From contig NZ_FCOX02000019.1 in the NCBI RefSeq assembly GCF_900044055.2, positions 1 through 64,000 of the forward strand: a stretch of DNA of 64,000 bases, read 5' to 3'. Below the pieces are notes generated by a model. The model was not told where the DNA came from, ran no database searches, and worked only from the letters and a program-made list of their open reading frames with translations. Every line of letters starts with the position of its first letter. Positions within the stretch are counted from its first letter, which is position 1. A program made the translations under genes and the position numbers. Origin of the DNA: Caballeronia calidae (GTDB lineage Bacteria > Pseudomonadota > Gammaproteobacteria > Burkholderiales > Burkholderiaceae). This document shows positions 55,264-64,000 of this stretch, one piece after another.

Positions 55264-56210
55264 TGCAGACGACTTCGCACAAGCCCGTCGTTCTCGTGAC
55301 GGCAGCCGATCTCGCGCCGCAAGCGCTCGACATGCTCGGCCGGTTCGAGGTCGTCTATGCGGGCAAGCAGCCGACCGAAGACGATGTCGTCGCGCTCTGC
55401 AAGCAGCACAAGCCGGTCGCGATCATCGTGCGCTACGGCAAGGTGAACGCGCGCATCATGGACGCCGCCGAAAACCTGCAAGTGATTTCGAAGCACGGCA
55501 GCGGCATCGACGTGATCGATCAGGCAGCGGCGGCCGAACGCGGCATCGCGGTGCGCGCGGCTGTCGGCGCGAACGCGGCGGCGGTGTCGGAACATACGTG
55601 GGCGCTGATTCTCGCGTGCGCCAAGGCCGTCCCTCAACTCGATGCGCGCATGCGCGAAGGCCACTGGGACAAGTCGACGCACAAGTCGGTCGAGCTCGCG
55701 GGGCGCACGCTCGGGCTCGTCGGGCTGGGCGCGATCGGCCGGCGGGTCGCATCGGCGGGGCTCGCGTTCGGCATGAACGTCGTCGCGTTCGATCCGTATG
55801 CGAAGGAAGCGCCCGAAGGCGTGACGCTCGTCGCGCTCGACGCGCTGTACGCGGAATCGGACATCGTCTCGCTGCATTGCCCGCTCACGGACGGGAACCG
55901 CAAGATGCTCGACCGCGACGCCTTCGCGCGCTTCAGGCAAGGCGCGATTCTCGTCAACACGGCGCGCGGCGGTCTCATCGACGAAACCGCGCTCGCCGAG
56001 GCGCTCGCCTCGGGCCAGTTGCGTTCAGCCGGTCTCGACAGCTTCGACATCGAGCCGATGACCACGCCGCATCCGTTCCAGCGCATCCCTAACGTGATCC
56101 TGTCGCCGCATATCGGCGGCGTGAGCGATGCCGCCTACGTGAACATGGGCAAGGGCGCGGCGGCCAACATCCTCGCCGCGCTCGAGGAACACGCCCGCGA
56201 CGCGGCCTGA
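55263..56210 (+). CDS. D-2-hydroxyacid dehydrogenase
   Basis: This 315-residue protein has the NAD-binding motif GLVGLGAIGRRVASAGLAFG and the catalytic Arg in NTARGGLIDE, with the His of SPHIGGVSDAAY. It matches the SerA/GhrB-like hydroxyacid dehydrogenases. It would reduce or oxidise a 2-keto/2-hydroxy acid made by the RraA-like aldolase, since the genes overlap by one base (TGATG). Substrate unknown. Confidence 0.9.
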   Translation: MQTTSHKPVVLVTAADLAPQALDMLGRFEVVYAGKQPTEDDVVALCKQHKPVAIIVRYGKVNARIMDAAENLQVISKHGSGIDVIDQAAAAERGIAVRAAVGANAAAVSEHTWALILACAKAVPQLDARMREGHWDKSTHKSVELAGRTLGLVGLGAIGRRVASAGLAFGMNVVAFDPYAKEAPEGVTLVALDALYAESDIVSLHCPLTDGNRKMLDRDAFARFRQGAILVNTARGGLIDETALAEALASGQLRSAGLDSFDIEPMTTPHPFQRIPNVILSPHIGGVSDAAYVNMGKGAAANILAALEEHARDAA

Positions 56211-56232
56211 CGTTCGATAGCAAAGGTTGATC

Positions 56233-57156
56233 ATGTTCTATCTCACATCGCCCGTGGTGCGCGAAGCCGAAGTATTCACGCGCATGCCGGACACCTTCCG
56301 CAAGCCCGACGTGCAGACCGACTGGGCGCGCGCCAATCGCGGCGGCATGGCGACGGATTCGTTTCTCGAAGGCCCCGTCTGGGATCCGGACGGCCATCTC
56401 TTCGTGACCGACATTCCGCATGGCCGCATCTTCCGGATCACGCCCGCGGGCGAGTGGGATCTCGTCGCGCAGTACGACGGCGAGCCGAACGGCATGAAGC
56501 GTTTCGACGATGACCATCTGCTCATCACCGACTATCGCAACGGCCTGATGCTGCTCGATATCACGCGCGGCGACGTGCGGCCTTATCTCGAACGCCGCAA
56601 CAGCGAGCGCTTCAGGGGCGTGAACGATCTCACGTTCGATTCGCACGGCAACCTCTATTTCACCGATCAGGGGCAAACGGGTCTGCACGATCCGACGGGC
56701 CGCGTGTACCGGCTTTCTGTCGACGGCAAGCTCGACATGCTGCTCGGCAATTGCCCGAGCCCGAACGGACTGGTGCTGTCGCCGGACGAGAAGGTGCTGT
56801 TCGTCGGCATGACGCGCGGCAACTGCGTGTGGCGTGTCCCGCTTCAGGCCGATGGCTCGGTCAGCAAGGTCGGCCAGTTCTTCACGTCGTATGGACCGAG
56901 CGGTCCCGATGGACTGACCGTCGATAGCGAAGGGCGGCTCTTCGTCGCGAATCCCGGACTGGGGCGCGCGTGGGTGCTGAATCACCGCGCGGAGCCCGTC
57001 GAGATTCTGACGAGCCCCGAAGGCGCGTCGCTCACCAATCTCTGCTTCGGCGGCGCGGACATGAAGACGCTTTTCATGACCGAGTCCGTGTCCGGAACGA
57101 TCCTCAAAGCGCGAATGAGCGTGGCGGGACCGCTTGCCAAGCGCGCAAGGAAATAG
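56233..57156 (+). CDS. SMP-30/gluconolactonase-family lactonase
   Basis: This 307-residue six-bladed propeller protein has FLEGPVWDPDGHLFVTDIPH at its start, with the conserved Glu, then GVNDLTFDSHGNLYFTDQG and GPDGLTVDSEGRLFVANPG, with Asn and Asp metal ligands. It should open a lactone. The ATG at 56233 is preferred to TTG at 56227. It is part of the catabolic array, and a lactone step next to an aldolase and dehydrogenase suggests a sugar-acid or aromatic-acid pathway. Confidence 0.9.
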   Translation: MFYLTSPVVREAEVFTRMPDTFRKPDVQTDWARANRGGMATDSFLEGPVWDPDGHLFVTDIPHGRIFRITPAGEWDLVAQYDGEPNGMKRFDDDHLLITDYRNGLMLLDITRGDVRPYLERRNSERFRGVNDLTFDSHGNLYFTDQGQTGLHDPTGRVYRLSVDGKLDMLLGNCPSPNGLVLSPDEKVLFVGMTRGNCVWRVPLQADGSVSKVGQFFTSYGPSGPDGLTVDSEGRLFVANPGLGRAWVLNHRAEPVEILTSPEGASLTNLCFGGADMKTLFMTESVSGTILKARMSVAGPLAKRARK

Positions 57157-57217
57157 CCCCGAAGGCCGGCTACACATCAAGACATCGCGCTCGAAGAAGC
57201 GCGGTGGAGGAGCAAGC

Positions 57218-58597
57218 ATGAACATTTCGCATACTCTGGGCGCGAGACGTGCCGCGCGCCGTGTGGGCAATGAGCCCGACGCCGCCATCGCCAGCGAGGA
57301 TTACGCGGCAAGCGAGCGCACGCTCGCGAAGGCATTCCGCCGCATTCTGCCGTTCATCTTCGTCTGCTACGTCATCAGTTATCTCGACAGAACCAATGTC
57401 GGATTCGCGGCGCTGACGATGAACAAGGACCTCGGCCTCACCGCCGAGCAGTTCGGCTTCGGCGCGGGGCTGTTCTTCATCGGCTATTTTCTGTTCGAGA
57501 TCCCGAGCAATCTGATCATGCAGAAGGTCGGTGCGCGCGTATGGATCGCGCGCATCATGATCACGTGGGGCGTCTTTTCGATGGCCACCGCGTTCGTCGT
57601 CGGGCCGAAGAGCTTCGCGGCCGCGCGCTTTCTGCTGGGCATCGCCGAAGCCGGTTTCACGCCCGGCATCTACCTCTATTTCACGCACTGGTTTCCGGGC
57701 AAGTGGCGCGCGAAGGTGACGGCGGCGTTTCTCGTCGGCATTCCCGTGGCGAACATGATCGGCTCGCCGATTTCCGGCGCGCTGCTTCAGCTCGGCGGCC
57801 TGCACGGCCTCAAGAGCTGGCAGTGGCTGCTGCTCATCGAAGGGCTGCCCGCCGTCGCGCTCGGTATCGCGTGTCTGTTCGTGCTCGCGGATCGCCCGGA
57901 AAAAGCGCACTGGCTCACCGATGAAGAGAAGTCCGCGCTGGCGCGGCGTCTCGCGCTCGAACAGGGCGATATCGGCGCGAAGCACGGCAGCACGCTGCGC
58001 GACGCGATGACCAACTGGCGCGTGTTCGTGCTCGCGTTCATCAACTTCTGCGGGATCGTCGGCTCGCTCGGCGTCGGCTTGTGGATGCCGCAGATCATCC
58101 GGCAGTTCGGCGTCGGACACGCGACGGTCGGCTGGCTGACCGCCATTCCATACGCGATCGGCGCCGTGGTCATGCTGTGGTGGGCGCGCGTCGCGGGCCG
58201 TTCGCAGAATCGCATTCCGTATGTGGCGGGCGCGCTCGTCGTTGCGGCGGTGGCGCTCTTCGTCAGCACGTTCGTCGACATGCCGCTCTTCAAGCTGATC
58301 GCGCTGTGCTTCACCGTGAGCGGCATCCTCGCGTTTCAGGCGACGTACTGGGCCATTCCCTCGGGCTTCCTCACCGGACGCGCCGCCGCCGGCGGACTCG
58401 CGCTCATCGTCTCCGTGGGCAATCTCGGCGGTTTCGTCGGCCCGTCGATGATCGGCTTCCTCAAGCAGTTCTCCGGCGGCTTCACCGTGCCGCTCATCGC
58501 CGTATCGGCGGTGCTGCTGGTAGGCGCGCTGACCATCGCCTGGCTCGGCGATCCGGGCGCCGACGCCGGCGAAGCGCCTGCCGCGCACACATCCTGA
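57218..58597 (+). CDS. MFS transporter, anion:cation symporter type
   Basis: This 459-residue ACS-type carrier has twelve predicted segments: YLDRTNVGFAALTMNKDLGL, FEIPSNLIMQKVGARVWIAR and LLGIAEAGFTPGIYLYFTHW. The ATG at 57218 has GGAGG before it. It is probably the importer for the acid handled by the RraA-dehydrogenase-lactonase set. Confidence 0.92.
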   Translation: MNISHTLGARRAARRVGNEPDAAIASEDYAASERTLAKAFRRILPFIFVCYVISYLDRTNVGFAALTMNKDLGLTAEQFGFGAGLFFIGYFLFEIPSNLIMQKVGARVWIARIMITWGVFSMATAFVVGPKSFAAARFLLGIAEAGFTPGIYLYFTHWFPGKWRAKVTAAFLVGIPVANMIGSPISGALLQLGGLHGLKSWQWLLLIEGLPAVALGIACLFVLADRPEKAHWLTDEEKSALARRLALEQGDIGAKHGSTLRDAMTNWRVFVLAFINFCGIVGSLGVGLWMPQIIRQFGVGHATVGWLTAIPYAIGAVVMLWWARVAGRSQNRIPYVAGALVVAAVALFVSTFVDMPLFKLIALCFTVSGILAFQATYWAIPSGFLTGRAAAGGLALIVSVGNLGGFVGPSMIGFLKQFSGGFTVPLIAVSAVLLVGALTIAWLGDPGADAGEAPAAHTS

Positions 58598-58655
58598 TCG
58601 CGCGTTTATCACCCACAGTCATCACCACAGTCATCCCCCCTAGTCTGGAGACTCC

Positions 58656-59807
58656 ATGTCGTACAAGAAAGCCGGCCAGCGAGCCAGTTCGAACCTGAGC
58701 ATCGCGCTTGGAGCCGTCGCGGCAGCAAGCATCACCTTCGTCCCGGCAAGCGCCGATGCGCAGAGCAGCGTGACGCTCTACGGCATCGCCGATATCGGCA
58801 TCGAGCACATCAACAACACCGCCGCCGGCGGCGCGCAGACGCGCGAAGTGTCGGGCAATCTCTCCGGCTCGCGCTGGGGCATGAAGGGCGTCGAGGACCT
58901 CGGCGGCGGAATGAAGGCGATCTTCGTCCTCGAAAGCGGCTTCAACCTGAACGACGGCACCTCCGCGCAATCCACGCGCGGCCTCGGCGCGGGCGCGACC
59001 ACGACCACGCGGCTCTTTGGCCGTCAGGCGTGGGTCGGCCTGTCGTTCAAGGATCAGCAGTTGACCTTCGGCCGGCAGAACTCGCTGCTGTACGAACAGG
59101 CCGTCGTGTTCGATCCGATGGGCGCGTCGTCCCGATACTCTTCGTTGTCCGTCGACTACGCGATGGCCGGGCGCATCGACAACTCGGCGAAGTACACCGG
59201 CTGGTTCGGCCCGCTGACCGCGCAGGCGATGTACAGCACGCGTTACGACACGGGCTACGGCAGCGAGGTGCCAGGCGCGCAGCTCACTGGCCGCTTCTTC
59301 AGCGGCGCGCTGACCTACGCGACCGGGCCGTTCGCCGCGAGCGTGTCCTACGAGCAGCGCAACAGCAACACCGTCGCGACGAACACCGATACCGAGCGCC
59401 GCGCGACCGCCGCCGCGACGTATGTGTTCGGGCCGGTGAAGGGCTTCGCGGGCTATCGCTATCTGCGGGCGTCGAACGCGTTCCTGCCGGCGAGCCCCAT
59501 CAATGTCGCCAACGGCTCGGAAGCGAACGCCGCGAACCTGTACTGGGCGGGCGCGCAGTACAACGTGACGCCGTCTTTCAATCTGACCGCGACGGCCTAC
59601 TACCAGGACGTCCACTCGACGAGCGCGGACCCGTGGCTCGCCGTGCTCTGCGCGGACTACCTGCTGTCCAAGCGCACCGACGTCTACGCGACCGCCGCCT
59701 TCGCGCGCAACACGAACGGCTCCGCGCTGGGCGTGAACGGCTACGGCACGGTCGCGCCGGGCTACAACCAGACCGGCGTGGTCGTCGGTATGCGGCAGAA
59801 GTTCTGA
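58656..59807 (+). CDS. General porin, Burkholderia type
   Basis: This 383-residue outer-membrane protein has a signal peptide cut after about ADA (residue 35), then QSSVTLYGIADIGIEHINN, SRWGMKGVEDLGGGMKAIF and FGRQAWVGLSFKDQQLTFGR, and ends in Phe (MRQKF), needed for outer-membrane insertion. It matches 16-strand trimeric porins of Burkholderia. Its position in the array suggests it admits the same substrate through the outer membrane. Confidence 0.95.
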   Translation: MSYKKAGQRASSNLSIALGAVAAASITFVPASADAQSSVTLYGIADIGIEHINNTAAGGAQTREVSGNLSGSRWGMKGVEDLGGGMKAIFVLESGFNLNDGTSAQSTRGLGAGATTTTRLFGRQAWVGLSFKDQQLTFGRQNSLLYEQAVVFDPMGASSRYSSLSVDYAMAGRIDNSAKYTGWFGPLTAQAMYSTRYDTGYGSEVPGAQLTGRFFSGALTYATGPFAASVSYEQRNSNTVATNTDTERRATAAATYVFGPVKGFAGYRYLRASNAFLPASPINVANGSEANAANLYWAGAQYNVTPSFNLTATAYYQDVHSTSADPWLAVLCADYLLSKRTDVYATAAFARNTNGSALGVNGYGTVAPGYNQTGVVVGMRQKF

Positions 59808-59817
59808 GGACGATGGC

Positions 59818-61065
59818 ATGACGACCGCAGCTCAGCCGCCGGGTCCGGGTCTTGCCGGACGCCTGTTTCCGGCGCTCACGGAGGCGTCGCTGCGGCGTTA
59901 TCTGGGCGGGCAGGTCGCGTCCGTGCTGGGAAGCTGGACCCAGAACGTGACGCTGAATCTGCTCGTGTATCACCTGTCGGGCTCCGCCGCGATTCTCGCG
60001 CTGCTCAACTTTCTGCTGTACGGGCCGCAGCTCGTCGTCGCGCCCGTCGCGGGTTCGCGGATCCGCTCGGCGAATGCGAAGCGCGTGACGCTGTGCGTGC
60101 TGATGGTGTCGCTGATGCTGACGGCGAGCCTCTTCGCGTTGTCGATGCTCGGCGTGCTGGGCGTGAAGCTGATTCTCGCGCATGCGCTCGCCATCGGCAT
60201 ATCGAGCGCGGTGGAGACGCCCGCGCGACAAGTGTTGCTGCTGACCAGCCTGCGCGATGCGCGTCACACGTCCAACGCCGTCGCGATGAACACGATGGTC
60301 TACAACGTGGGCCGCATGGTGGGCCCGACCATCGCCGGGTTCGTCTATCCGGCGTTCGGGCCTGAAGCATCGTTCGTGATCTACGCGCTCGCGCTCTGCT
60401 TCATGGCGACCTGCGTGCGTTCGATCAAACCGCACGCGGCGGCGCGGCCGTCGCGCGCGGACAGCAGCCTGCGCGATGCGGTCGGCTACGTGATGTCCGA
60501 TGCCTTCTCGGCGCGCTATCTGCCGATTCTCGCGTGCATCGGACTCTTCGCGGGCAGTTATCAGACGCTCGTGCCCTTGCTGGCCGACCGCGGCTTTCAC
60601 GATGCGGCGCGCTTCACCGGCGTGTTTTTCGCGTGCGCGGGCGCGGGGTCGCTGAGCGCGGCGGTGCTGCTGTCGTCGGCGTGGGGGTCGCGGGCATCGC
60701 GGCGATGCATTGCGTGGGCGCCGTGGAGCGCCGTCGCCGCGCTGCTCGTCCTGGCGATGACCACGGCGGCATCGGCATCGATACCCGCGTTCTTTGCGCT
60801 CGGCTTCAGCCTCACGTTCGCCGCGACATCGACGAACGCAACCATTCAGCGGCAGTGCCCGGAGCACGTGCGCGGCGGGCTCGTCGGCATGTACGGCATG
60901 GCCTACAACGGCACGATGCCGTTCGGCTATCTGCTCGTCGGCACGGTCTCGGAAGCGCTCGGCGTGCGTCACACCTTCGCGGCCATGGCGATCGTGCTGG
61001 CCGCGGGCGTCATGTCGATTACCGCATTGCAACGATTCAGGGAACAGCGCTCAGGCGCACAATAG
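59818..61065 (+). CDS. MFS transporter, EntS/MFS_3-like
   Basis: This 415-residue protein has about twelve segments and the MFS_3/DHA3-type text RRYLGGQVASVLGSWTQNVT, MNTMVYNVGRMVGPTIAGFV and GMYGMAYNGTMPFGYLLVGT. Members are often exporters. It starts 10 bp after the porin stop, so the two are co-transcribed. Its role in a catabolic array, perhaps removal of a toxic intermediate, is inferred. Confidence 0.9.
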   Translation: MTTAAQPPGPGLAGRLFPALTEASLRRYLGGQVASVLGSWTQNVTLNLLVYHLSGSAAILALLNFLLYGPQLVVAPVAGSRIRSANAKRVTLCVLMVSLMLTASLFALSMLGVLGVKLILAHALAIGISSAVETPARQVLLLTSLRDARHTSNAVAMNTMVYNVGRMVGPTIAGFVYPAFGPEASFVIYALALCFMATCVRSIKPHAAARPSRADSSLRDAVGYVMSDAFSARYLPILACIGLFAGSYQTLVPLLADRGFHDAARFTGVFFACAGAGSLSAAVLLSSAWGSRASRRCIAWAPWSAVAALLVLAMTTAASASIPAFFALGFSLTFAATSTNATIQRQCPEHVRGGLVGMYGMAYNGTMPFGYLLVGTVSEALGVRHTFAAMAIVLAAGVMSITALQRFREQRSGAQ

Positions 61066-61079
61066 ACTGGGAGACAGAA

Positions 61080-62405
61080 ATGCAAGCTACTGGTGTCATG
61101 GAGAAATCCGCAATCGAGCGCCGCACCATACGCAAGGTCGTATGGCGGCTCATCCCTTTCCTGATGATCTGCTACCTGCTCGCGTTTATCGACCGGGGCA
61201 ACGTGGGCATGGCATCGCTGCAGATGAACCACGATCTCGGCATGTCGGCGCGGGTCTTCGGCTTCGGCAGCAGCCTCTTCTTCGTCTCGTACTTCCTCTG
61301 CGAAGTGCCGAGCAATCTTGCGATGCAGAAGTACGGCGCGCGCATCTGGATCGCGCGCATCATGATCACGTGGGGCATCGTATCGGCGGCGACGGCGCTC
61401 GTGCACAACGCGACGACCTTCTACATACTGCGCTTCCTGCTCGGCGCGGCCGAAGCCGGATTCTTTCCGGGCGTGCTGCTGTATCTCTCGTACTGGATTC
61501 CGGCGTCGTATCGCGCGCGCATCGTTGCGACTTTCATGGTGGCGATTCCCGCCGCGAGTTTCATCGGCTCGCCGATCTCGGCGCTGCTCCTGCAGATGGA
61601 CGGCATCGGCGGTCTGCGCGGCTGGCACTGGCTGTTTCTGCTCGAAGGCATTCCCACCGTGCTGCTCGGCATCGCCTGTCTGTTCGTGCTGACCAACAAG
61701 CCGGAAAACGCGACCTGGCTCGACGAAGACGAGCGCAAATGGCTCATCAACGCGCTCGCGACCGAGCACAAGGCGCCGAAGAAAGTCGCGCAGATGCCGC
61801 TCACTCAACTGTTCCGCAACCGCTATGTGCTGTGTCTCGCGCTCGTCTGCACGTGCGCGTCGGCGGCGGGCAGCACGCTGGGCGTCTGGCAGCCGCAGTT
61901 GCTGAAGTCGTTCGGCCTCACGGTGATGCAGACCGGCCTGCTGAACGCGATTCCGTATGCGGTGGCATCGGTGCTGATGGTGTATTGGGGACGCCGTTCG
62001 GATCGTGTCGGCGAGCGCCGCTGGCATACCGTGATTCCGATGCTGCTGATCGGTCTGGGACTGCTCGCGACTTCGTTGAGCGGCGCATTGGTGCCGACCG
62101 TCGCGATGTTGTGCGCGGTGCTCGTCGGCGCGTATTCGTTCAAGGGCCCGTTCTGGGCGCTCGCGACGGGCATGCTGTCGAACAGCGCGGTCGCGGCGGG
62201 TCTCGCCACGGTGAATGCGATCGCGAACCTGCTCGGCGGCGGCCTGATGGTCAACGTCTACGGCTGGGTCAAGGAAGCGACGGGCAGCTATGCGCTCGCG
62301 TTGATGCCGCTCGCGATTCTCACGCTCGTCAGCGTGACGACCTTGCTGCTGTTGACGCGCAATGGGCACGCAAGACAGTTGACGAACAAGACGGAGACTG
62401 TCTGA
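61080..62405 (+). CDS. MFS transporter, anion:cation symporter type (second)
   Basis: This 441-residue ACS-type carrier has twelve predicted segments: FIDRGNVGMASLQMNHDLGM, CEVPSNLAMQKYGARIWIAR and LLGAAEAGFFPGVLLYLSYW. It is distinct in sequence from the MFS gene at 57218. The ATG at 61080 follows GGGAGA. It follows the MFS_3 gene by 14 bp and precedes the amidohydrolase by 2 bp. Confidence 0.92.
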   Translation: MQATGVMEKSAIERRTIRKVVWRLIPFLMICYLLAFIDRGNVGMASLQMNHDLGMSARVFGFGSSLFFVSYFLCEVPSNLAMQKYGARIWIARIMITWGIVSAATALVHNATTFYILRFLLGAAEAGFFPGVLLYLSYWIPASYRARIVATFMVAIPAASFIGSPISALLLQMDGIGGLRGWHWLFLLEGIPTVLLGIACLFVLTNKPENATWLDEDERKWLINALATEHKAPKKVAQMPLTQLFRNRYVLCLALVCTCASAAGSTLGVWQPQLLKSFGLTVMQTGLLNAIPYAVASVLMVYWGRRSDRVGERRWHTVIPMLLIGLGLLATSLSGALVPTVAMLCAVLVGAYSFKGPFWALATGMLSNSAVAAGLATVNAIANLLGGGLMVNVYGWVKEATGSYALALMPLAILTLVSVTTLLLLTRNGHARQLTNKTETV

Positions 62406-62407
62406 GC

Positions 62408-63337
62408 ATGACGACGAACCGACGCGCGTTCCTGCGCTACGCGGGAGCGTTGACAGCCGCATGCGCGCTGCCGGCCACGACATTCGCCGATGAAACCTGG
62501 TCGAGCGGCACGCAGCCGCCATCATTCAGATTGCCCGATGGCGCCATCGACTGCCACATGCATATCTACGACGACCGGTTTCCCATCGCGGCGGGCGCGA
62601 CGCTGCGTCCGCCGAACGCGACGGTCGCGCAGTATCGGGCCTTGCAGAAGAGGCTCGGCGTGAGCCGAAACGTGGTCGTCACGCCATCGACGTACGGCAC
62701 GGACAACCGCTGCACGCTGGACGCGCTGAAGCACTTCGGCGACGACGCGCGCGGCGTGGCCGTCGTCGATGCATCGGTGACGGACGACGAGCTTCACGCG
62801 CTGCATCGCGGCGGCATCCGCGCGATCCGCTTCAACCTGAGCTTTCCGGGCGCGGCGACGGCGGAGATGATCGCACCGCTGGCGGCGCGCATCGCGAATC
62901 TCGGATGGCATATCGAGATCGTGATTCCGGGCGCGAAGCTTCCCGCCATCGAAAGTCAGTTGTCGGCGTTGCCGTGTCCGCTCGTCATCGACCATATCGC
63001 GCACGTGCCGCAGCCGGAAGGCACGTCGTCCGAGGCGTTCCGCGCGGCGCGCCGGCTCGTCGAGAAGGGCAATACGTGGATCACGTTGTCGGGCCCATAC
63101 GTCGACACGAAATCGGGCGCGCCGGCGTATGCGGACGTCGCGCCGGTCGCGAAGGCGTTCATCGACATGGCGCCGGAGCGGATGCTGTGGGGCACGGACT
63201 GGCCGCATCCGAGCGAGAAGGGCGCGAAGCCCGGCGACGCGATTCTGGTCGATGTGATCGCCGGATGGATCGGCCGCGCCGACTGGCAACGGATGATCTT
63301 CGTGTCGAATCCGGCGAAGCTGTATGGGTTCGCGTAG
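62408..63337 (+). CDS. Exported amidohydrolase, 2-pyrone-4,6-dicarboxylate hydrolase-like
   Basis: This 309-residue protein has a Tat-like signal (NRRAFLRYAGAL) and then a TIM-barrel amidohydrolase with DCHMHIYD (metal His pair), VIDHIAHVPQP and WGTDWPHPSE, with the catalytic Asp. It matches LigI-like hydrolases of 2-pyrone-4,6-dicarboxylate, which lack a bound metal, but here it appears exported. It ends the array 2 bp after the MFS stop. The export is unusual; substrate may be a lactone in the periplasm. Confidence 0.85.
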   Translation: MTTNRRAFLRYAGALTAACALPATTFADETWSSGTQPPSFRLPDGAIDCHMHIYDDRFPIAAGATLRPPNATVAQYRALQKRLGVSRNVVVTPSTYGTDNRCTLDALKHFGDDARGVAVVDASVTDDELHALHRGGIRAIRFNLSFPGAATAEMIAPLAARIANLGWHIEIVIPGAKLPAIESQLSALPCPLVIDHIAHVPQPEGTSSEAFRAARRLVEKGNTWITLSGPYVDTKSGAPAYADVAPVAKAFIDMAPERMLWGTDWPHPSEKGAKPGDAILVDVIAGWIGRADWQRMIFVSNPAKLYGFA

Positions 63338-63464
63338 CGCGGGCGCAATTCGCTGAAGTGGGTTGAGAACCGGCCGCTGTCCGCCGCGTTGCGCTTCGAT
63401 GTCGCGCATTAAGATGTTTTCTGTCTCTCTTGCTCTTTCTTCTCCGGGAAGTGAGCGATCTTCG

Positions 63465-63501
63465 CGTCGTGCGGATTCCGTTCCGCACGACGTTTTCTTT
63501 T
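63465..63501 (+). terminator. Rho-independent terminator of the array
   Basis: CGTCGTGCGGA, loop TTCCGT, TCCGCACGACG, then TTTTCTTTT: a perfect 11-bp stem. It ends the array before the AraC gene. Confidence 0.9.
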
Positions 63502-63562
63502 GCGGACGGGGTTTGCGCGCGTCGGGCTACACTACGTCCACACTTTTCGCGCTCCCAACGCC

Positions 63563-64000
63563 ATGCCATCCCGCGATCACGACAGCGCCGACGCCCTGCA
63601 GGATCCCGCTCTGCTGCGCCGTCTCCTGCGCGCCAAGGACCGCATGGACGCGTCCTCGCACGAAGCCTGGCCGGTCCGCCGTCTCGCCGCCGTCAGCGGC
63701 GTGTCCGAAGCGCATTTCGCGCGCTCGTTCAAGCGCGCGTTCGGCATTCCGCCGCATCGCTATCTGCTCACGCGGCGCATCGAGCAGGCCGTCACGCTGT
63801 TGCGCGACACCGATCTCGCCATCACGGACATCGCCTTCGTCACGGGCTGGGAAAGCCTCGGCACCTTCGGCCGCATCTTCCGCGACATCACCGGCCGCAG
63901 CCCCGGCGCGATGCGCATCGAATCCCGCGCCGATGCCGCCGCGCTCGGGCGCGTGCCCGCGTGCGTGCTGAAGGCGGCGCAGCGCCCCGATCTCACGATG
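63563..64000 (+). CDS. AraC-family regulator, N-terminal part (runs off right edge)
   Basis: The first 146 residues are visible, without stop. They contain both AraC helix-turn-helix motifs: VRRLAAVSGVSEAHFARSFK, FGIPPHRYLL and ITDIAFVTGWESLGTFGRIF. The DNA-binding domain lies at the N-terminus, unlike classic AraC, and other material follows, perhaps a VOC-like domain. Its targets are outside the window or unknown. Confidence 0.88.
   Translation, partial: MPSRDHDSADALQDPALLRRLLRAKDRMDASSHEAWPVRRLAAVSGVSEAHFARSFKRAFGIPPHRYLLTRRIEQAVTLLRDTDLAITDIAFVTGWESLGTFGRIFRDITGRSPGAMRIESRADAAALGRVPACVLKAAQRPDLTM

Overview
The window is high-GC DNA with dense gene packing. It carries a Burkholderia-type trimeric porin, a 2,2-dialkylglycine decarboxylase matching the Burkholderia cepacia enzyme at every catalytic position checked, many LysR/MocR/IclR regulators, a PAAR-Rhs effector and many solute transporters. 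This fits a soil or plant-associated Burkholderiaceae (Burkholderia, Caballeronia or Paraburkholderia) and looks like a catabolism-rich secondary replicon: there are no rRNA, tRNA or ribosomal protein genes. The species call is inference.

Layout. 0-0.8 kb: an IS1182-type transposase runs off the left edge and has cut off a molybdopterin-oxidoreductase gene. 0.9-5.8 kb: a sigma-54-controlled operon of a 2-hydroxycarboxylate transporter and a DctB/DctD-like two-component system, with a clear -24/-12 promoter. 6-9.5 kb: GDSL lipoprotein, DUF4148 lipoprotein, GT87 membrane protein, SRPBCC protein. 9.5-15.8 kb: a partly decayed onium (betaine/DMSP) region with an fdhA pseudogene, an intact DddP-like M24 enzyme, a gbcA tail fragment, a double alpha/beta hydrolase with odd nucleophile elbows, a cupin and an orphan betaine-binding protein. 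15.8-18.7 kb: LysE and PaiB diverging from a MocR regulator. 18.7-21.4 kb: an accessory FtsH and a small DUF1328 protein. 21.4-25.6 kb: LuxR regulator, MFS transporter, FAD monooxygenase and DUF2783 protein. 25.7-27 kb: a cation/proton antiporter. 27.3-33.4 kb: an AT-richer immunity gene, a PAAR-Rhs toxin and a TPR-like partner. 33.7-34.6 kb: a DUF6152/DUF6644-like pair.

34.6-44.1 kb: a nine-gene operon combining a polyamine/opine-type ABC importer with an HcnABC-like flavoprotein complex, a second DadA-type oxidase and RidA, divergent from a LysR gene. 44.1-51.4 kb: a PhnB-like protein, then a LacI regulator facing a sugar ABC importer plus epimerase operon through two near-identical 18-bp palindromes. 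51.4-53.7 kb: dgdA/dgdR, divergent over TAGAA/TTCTA repeats. 53.7-63.3 kb: an IclR regulator facing an eight-gene catabolic array (RraA-like, 2-hydroxyacid dehydrogenase, SMP-30 lactonase, MFS, porin, two more MFS, exported amidohydrolase) that ends in a strong terminator. 63.6 kb to the edge: an AraC regulator.

Most units follow one design: a regulator next to an importer and a short set of oxidative enzymes. The points most worth testing are the DddP-like enzyme inside a decaying betaine locus, the two-oxidase HcnABC-like operon, the sigma-54/2HCT circuit, and the Rhs toxin-immunity pair.
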